In this document: in pieces, positions 59,414-64,000 of the stretch
Layout of the letters: each line of letters starts with the position of its first letter
How positions within the stretch are numbered: position 1 is the first letter of the stretch
Source of the DNA: a virus
DNA: 64,000 nucleotides
Virus record (IMG/VR): IMGVR_UViG_3300009103_001698
Location: 17,937-81,936 of that record
Direction: 5' to 3' (one strand)
Translations under genes and position numbers: made by a program
Notes under the pieces: generated by a model
The model's input: the letters and a program-made list of their open reading frames with translations, nothing else
Database searches by the model: none
Told to the model about the DNA's origin: nothing

Positions 59414-62400
59414 ATGGGTTGGTTTTCTAAAAGTTTTCAACAGGCAGCAAAATCCTTTAATAAGACTCTATCAGATACAGCTGAAGCAGCTGCTGATGTT
59501 GGTAAAAAAGCAGCTGAAACCGCCAAGAAAGCTGCTGACAACGCAAAAAAAGAAATTCAAGAAGCCAAGAAGGAAGCAGCTGAAAAGAAACAACCGATAC
59601 CACTATCAGTGCTAGCGGCAGTAATGACTGCTCCCCCGCTACCGCCAAAACATTTTGCAGTCACAGACCTCAGAGCAAAATTAACAGTAACAGCAATTAC
59701 AGAGTTATCAGATGATGAACACGAAATACACATAACTGCTACAAATGTAGGGATGTCTACTTGGGAAGGAGAGAAGCAGGTTAAATTAAAGCCAGTCTTG
59801 GCGACAGACGCAGATGAATTTCTTATAGCTGGCTTTACTTCTTCTAAAAAGAAATTACATCAAAAGAAAGAATGGGTTGAATTACCCTCTTCATTATCAA
59901 TTCCTAGTGGCAAAGATCATACATTTAAGTTTATTGTTAAAACCCCACCGAAACCTAAAAAAACAGAATCCACTAGCAAACCATCAATAGGACCTACTTC
60001 AACTCCTGGTTTTGGTGATGCAGGCATCGGTGCTAGTGCAGGAGCCACTGGTGGTGGGCTCTATGATTCCAGCACCACAACAACATCAACAACCAAGATC
60101 CCGATGCTAAACTTCTATTTGGAATGGGTTTCTGAGCAAATAACTTTTACAGATTCAGAGTTTAAAGATTTTCAATTAAAAACAACGGATCCTAAATTAG
60201 CCGAACAACTTCACAAGATGGAAGTTGAATCTACAAAAAAACAACAAACCTTAGCTGACGTTGGAGTAGACTCTGCCAGCGGACTAGGTATGGCAAAAGC
60301 AAAAGAAGCTGATTATAAATCTTTATTGGAGAAAATCCCGGAAGTTGCCCCAAAGGTTCAAGAAGTTGCAAATGCAATTGCTACTTTAAAAGCAAAGAAG
60401 CTCAATGCACAAGCGAAATTAAAACAATTCACAGCCACATCTGCATATGACTATTTCTTTGATGAGAACAACTACATTTCTTCCACAGGATTCCCAGATT
60501 TAAATAAAGCCGATAAATTCAGATTGATGATAAATCGTCTTTGGTCTGTTGCTGACGATTCAAAAGAAGAAAATTTTACAACTAGTTTTTCTTATGGTTC
60601 ACCAAAGTTTAGTGTATCACTAACAGCATCTCATAAAGCGTGGAAAGATTCTAAAACATCTCAAGACTTTAAATCGTACCATCTATCTAAGTTGTTAAAA
60701 AATCCAGCCTATAAAAATTTCCCCATAGCTCAATTATTTCACTTTGTTATTATTGACGCAATTTCTTCTACTGCAAAACTCAGTATAGAACCAGACACTA
60801 CAAAGGAGTGGTCAGAAAAGATAGAGGAGAAAGGATTTTATACTCCTTGTGAGGAAACTTACCACTGTTCAAAGGGAGAAAAATGTGAAAAAGAAACGGG
60901 CAAATGTAAATCAATACGGGGACATGGCTACCAATCGGTTCGAATTGATTTCGAAAAGAAATATGGCAAGAAATTCGGACCAGGACACGCAGTCTATGAT
61001 GCTATAGAAGAATTCGCAGACTCTAATTACGAACATTTTACATTAGATTATATAAAAGATATTGTAGCGGGATTAGAAAATGACATAGGAAATGGAAAAG
61101 AATTTGAAGATCATAGCTTTAGAATAAGATCTTATTCTCGTGAAGAACAGAATTCAAAATTACACTTTAACGTCATAACGGATTATAATTTTTCTACTGA
61201 AGAAAGTTTGAATGTGGCAATGGATAAGCATGAAAGATCACTGCCATTCGCTTATAGCGGCTCAGTTATGCCAAAACCAGAAAATTTAGGTTATAATACA
61301 AGCCTTAAGGATCAACCAACTTTAAAAACAGTTTTATTTGATAGGACAATTTTAGCGACTAGAAATACAGAACTTTTTAAAGAATATGGAAAAGATCCAT
61401 ACCAGATTAAAATTACTTTACCAGCAGTAACAGAATTTTCTAAGGAATCCGTTGTCACAAGTAGAGACACTGAAGTTGTTACAAGAAAATTTGTCAACTT
61501 ATTGCAAGATGACAAAACACCATCGAAAACTATGTTCCGCGCAGGCCCGGGGTTTAATAACTTAGAGTCTTATAAAAACGCAGATATAAGTACTTTCGAA
61601 AAACTACCGGTAGATGTCAAGACCCCACATGCTGTTGGAGGAGAAGTTTCAAGTTATCCGAAAGAGATTAACGCTAAAACTTCTCTCACAGATCAAGAAC
61701 TCACCTATGCGGATATTATAAATGGCAAATTATCTAAAGTTGAAATGATCGGATACAAAATAACAAAACATAAACAACAAGAGCCAGTCCAGACATTTTA
61801 TGTTCCTTACGAACAAAACAACTCCCCTATAAAACTAATGGATTCTCAAATCAAATATGGTGAAGAATATACTTATACGCCATCCGCCTTGATGTTGATT
61901 AATGGACTAAAGTATCAGTATGATTACGATATACAAGTTACAGAGAACGATATCGTTGTTCCTGCTACACCGCCTGATTTATCAATTAAAGATGTCAAAA
62001 AACAGGTCACTAATAAATGCATAGCAGAGATGTCCTCTTTTGCTTCTACGCCCACTAAAGCAGCCTGCACAAAGATTTTAAAGTGTGATAAATCTGACAC
62101 AGAGTGTCTTTTGGGACAAATACCACAAATTCTAACTGACTATAAAAAATGTAATTACAAGGGGTGTTATAAATCTGCCACGATACCAACAGCAACAAAG
62201 AAGAAAGTCTTCGCAGAAGAAGTTCTAGAATCGGTATTTCAGCAAGAACCAAAGTTCGACGGAATGGTACCAGGACTAGCTTATCGGGTTAAATCAAAAC
62301 CAGATCTTAAGATGATCGAGGTTCCCCTTTTGGGCAATGGTGAGGAAATGTCTCACCGTGTTATGGTGGAACCCCCAATGCCTCCAATAACCACAATAAA

Positions 62401-63859
62401 TCCTTATTACGGAGTTAGTAATAAATTATTATTTTTATTGGAAAAAGGCATAGGTGCAGTTAAGCTAGCGATCACACATCCAGAAAGCAATTGGGAAAAA
62501 ATCAAAGCGTCTCAGATTTCTTCTGATTCTAGATTGGGTGACGCAAAAATAAAGAGAACTAATTTAAAAGAAAATGAGTTTATTTTCACCGGTATTGGAA
62601 AAATTGATACTTTTTTAGTTTATCGCTTGGAGAACGAACCAACCAGTTTGAATGATTTTATTGCCCCAGGACCACATGCAGTAATTGATATTGCTGATAG
62701 TTTTTTAATCGACGATGTAGAGCCAAATAAAAAGTATTATTATGTTACGAAGGCAATTAATGTTCACGGGGACATATCATATATGTCGGACATTTTAAGA
62801 GTTGAACTAGTCGATGAAGGGGGAGTGGTTTTCCCAGTAATTGAACCCTATAAAATTCCCAAGATTGATAACACTTCCACTTCAATGCAATTCAAGAAAG
62901 CGTTGAGAATCAGACCAGCCTTTTTACAAAAAGCGCCAAATAAGAAACTTAAAGATCTTGGATTTGAAAAAGAATCTGTTTTTAACGATAGAAACCTTTT
63001 TAAATTTCGAATTACTTCGAACAAAACTAAGAGAAAGATTGATGTTAATGTTAAATTTAAGAAGAAAACAATACAGGAAGCATTAAGTACCCCCCCGAAC
63101 AAGGGCGATAAAATCTTAGAGTGGAGAGAAGCTGAATCTACTTTTACACCGGTAATTCAAATAAAGCCTGATTTTTCATTAATTAGTAGTCTAGGATCAA
63201 TACCCTTGGCAACATGTAAAGTCGACTCTGAATGCATTATGTCGGGGTATAAATGTAAATATGGCAAGTGTATTAAAGATCGAAGAGCAAGACTACAAGA
63301 AATTGGTGTAGCAGGAACTGCCGAAGAGATAAAAGAAAAGGGCTTTTATACTCCTTGTGAAAAGGATTTTCAGTGTCCTTCGGGAGAGAAGTGTTACAGT
63401 GGAAAGTGTATGAAATCAGGACCAGACGTTAAGGTAGATGAACTTGGGTTTATAAAAGTGATACCCCAAGAACCCAGCAAAGGGTTATTGACAAACTCAG
63501 AAAAAACCAACTTAGACAACAAGGCGAAGAGTTTCTTTTCTACACAACCAAGTGGATTTAAAGTGTGGGTTGATACTTATACACAAGAGACTATAACTGA
63601 AACAGCAAAGATTCTTACTAAAAAATCTCTGCAAATGGGCAAACTATTTGAACTTACAAAGTGTGAACAGCTACCGGTAGATTTAATTAAAGAGAATAAA
63701 ACAATTATTTCTAACTTATACCTCCTTCAGAAGATGAAAGAGATAAATACCGCCAGAGCACATCCCAATATTATTTTTTATAAGAATGGATACGATTATA
63801 CCTTCAAAGAAAGTGATAATAAATTAATTTGCCTCAGACAAATGATAGGAGAACTATAA
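59414..63859 (+). CDS. Large tail protein with three Cys-rich modules
   Basis: A 1481-residue protein. It starts with an Ala/Lys-rich helix (AAADVGKKAAETAKKAADNA), then beta-domains (TAITELSDDEHEIHITATNV). Three Cys modules follow the pattern C-x5-C-x(2-4)-GEK/GYK-C-x(2-5)-GKC at about residues 479-501, 1268-1288 and 1315-1337, two of them in a GFYTPCEE/KD context. They resemble small disulfide modules of secreted bacterial proteins. A further Cys-rich part lies near 860-920. Between these are fibronectin-like strands. It probably faces outside the virion as a tail or fibre component; the modules would need oxidation after lysis. Confidence 0.6.
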   Translation: MGWFSKSFQQAAKSFNKTLSDTAEAAADVGKKAAETAKKAADNAKKEIQEAKKEAAEKKQPIPLSVLAAVMTAPPLPPKHFAVTDLRAKLTVTAITELSDDEHEIHITATNVGMSTWEGEKQVKLKPVLATDADEFLIAGFTSSKKKLHQKKEWVELPSSLSIPSGKDHTFKFIVKTPPKPKKTESTSKPSIGPTSTPGFGDAGIGASAGATGGGLYDSSTTTTSTTKIPMLNFYLEWVSEQITFTDSEFKDFQLKTTDPKLAEQLHKMEVESTKKQQTLADVGVDSASGLGMAKAKEADYKSLLEKIPEVAPKVQEVANAIATLKAKKLNAQAKLKQFTATSAYDYFFDENNYISSTGFPDLNKADKFRLMINRLWSVADDSKEENFTTSFSYGSPKFSVSLTASHKAWKDSKTSQDFKSYHLSKLLKNPAYKNFPIAQLFHFVIIDAISSTAKLSIEPDTTKEWSEKIEEKGFYTPCEETYHCSKGEKCEKETGKCKSIRGHGYQSVRIDFEKKYGKKFGPGHAVYDAIEEFADSNYEHFTLDYIKDIVAGLENDIGNGKEFEDHSFRIRSYSREEQNSKLHFNVITDYNFSTEESLNVAMDKHERSLPFAYSGSVMPKPENLGYNTSLKDQPTLKTVLFDRTILATRNTELFKEYGKDPYQIKITLPAVTEFSKESVVTSRDTEVVTRKFVNLLQDDKTPSKTMFRAGPGFNNLESYKNADISTFEKLPVDVKTPHAVGGEVSSYPKEINAKTSLTDQELTYADIINGKLSKVEMIGYKITKHKQQEPVQTFYVPYEQNNSPIKLMDSQIKYGEEYTYTPSALMLINGLKYQYDYDIQVTENDIVVPATPPDLSIKDVKKQVTNKCIAEMSSFASTPTKAACTKILKCDKSDTECLLGQIPQILTDYKKCNYKGCYKSATIPTATKKKVFAEEVLESVFQQEPKFDGMVPGLAYRVKSKPDLKMIEVPLLGNGEEMSHRVMVEPPMPPITTINPYYGVSNKLLFLLEKGIGAVKLAITHPESNWEKIKASQISSDSRLGDAKIKRTNLKENEFIFTGIGKIDTFLVYRLENEPTSLNDFIAPGPHAVIDIADSFLIDDVEPNKKYYYVTKAINVHGDISYMSDILRVELVDEGGVVFPVIEPYKIPKIDNTSTSMQFKKALRIRPAFLQKAPNKKLKDLGFEKESVFNDRNLFKFRITSNKTKRKIDVNVKFKKKTIQEALSTPPNKGDKILEWREAESTFTPVIQIKPDFSLISSLGSIPLATCKVDSECIMSGYKCKYGKCIKDRRARLQEIGVAGTAEEIKEKGFYTPCEKDFQCPSGEKCYSGKCMKSGPDVKVDELGFIKVIPQEPSKGLLTNSEKTNLDNKAKSFFSTQPSGFKVWVDTYTQETITETAKILTKKSLQMGKLFELTKCEQLPVDLIKENKTIISNLYLLQKMKEINTARAHPNIIFYKNGYDYTFKESDNKLICLRQMIGEL

Positions 63860-63917
63860 AAGACTTTTTGTTTAAAAAGACTAATTATAGTGACGTATTC
63901 TACAATGGGAGATGATA

Positions 63918-64000
63918 ATGAGTAGTTTTTTAAATAATAGCGGTGACATTATTCTAGACGCTGTTTTAACAGAGGCTGGTCGACAACGATTGGCAAAGGG
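63918..64000 (+). CDS. Virion structural protein (partial, cut by window end)
   Basis: An ORF from ATG 63918 (GGGAGATG upstream) runs off the window: 27 complete codons, with NNSGDIILDAVLTEAGRQRL visible. The start matches the N-terminus of the gene at 57385 (EEVLDLVLTRRGRELLAEG), showing that the two are paralogues. The family occurs repeatedly in large phages as virion structural proteins of unknown role. Confidence 0.7.
   Translation, partial: MSSFLNNSGDIILDAVLTEAGRQRLAK

Noticed and set aside
63864-63879. CTTTTT-GTTT-AAAAAG hairpin as a terminator
   Set aside because: The stem is six A-T-rich pairs with no G-C core and no following U-tract; too weak to call.

Overview
The window looks like part of the genome of a large tailed bacteriophage with a contractile tail (myovirus) and a T4-like baseplate. 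It is AT-rich, every credible gene is on the + strand, and genes are tightly packed with many 4-nt ATGA/GTGA or TAATG overlaps. The evidence for a T4-type phage is a gp25-like baseplate wedge gene followed by a gp6/J-like gene, a gp55-like late sigma factor just upstream of the virion genes, and very large tail/baseplate proteins. Two lipobox lipoproteins and a large cell-surface sugar cluster point to a Gram-negative host. I cannot name the host or phage from sequence alone.

Layout. (1) 1-5.9 kb: the end of a structural gene, small accessory genes (zinc ribbon, membrane miniprotein, tandem Cys-rich lipoproteins, Nudix hydrolase, nucleotidyltransferase, membrane metallopeptidase) and a putative virion lysozyme. 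(2) 5.9-12.8 kb: adenylosuccinate synthetase behind its own sigma70-like promoter, then a metallopeptidase, a peptidoglycan-binding protein, and a 1024-aa protein joining a ligase-like domain to an NMN-adenylyltransferase-like domain. (3) 12.8-17.6 kb: a Fis-like DNA-binding protein, a MazG/Nmad1-like protein, ClpP-like protease, PIN-PhoH ATPase, another metallopeptidase, a SAP/Rho-N-like protein and a Cas4/RecB-like Fe-S nuclease. (4) 17.7-38.7 kb: a 21-kb glycan cluster with about seven glycosyltransferases, sugar-modifying enzymes (4,6-dehydratase, SDR, Gfo/Idh, class III aminotransferase, deacetylase, methyltransferases, Fe/2OG dioxygenase, B12-binding radical SAM enzyme, cupin, HAD phosphatase), and NeuB and NeuA homologues for nonulosonic (sialic-like) acid synthesis and activation. 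Its first gene is split by a 268-nt group I intron. (5) 38.7-40.5 kb: small genes and the late sigma factor. (6) 40.5-64 kb: the baseplate/tail module, including 2901-aa and 1481-aa proteins.

How it fits together. The late sigma factor probably drives the virion genes; a repeated CTATTTATA element directly upstream of several starts is the best candidate for its promoter. At several genes this element, or a TATAGT-like -10, sits 5-6 nt before the start codon with no Shine-Dalgarno, which suggests leaderless mRNAs. The glycan cluster could remodel host surface polysaccharide (exclusion of competitors, masking) or decorate virions. The proteins at 4.7-12.8 kb share L-x-E-(A/G)-like sites resembling T4 prohead-protease sites and may be virion-internal. 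No tRNA, rRNA, CRISPR array, insertion sequence or integrase was seen. Apart from the intron, no gene-free stretch exceeds 300 bases.
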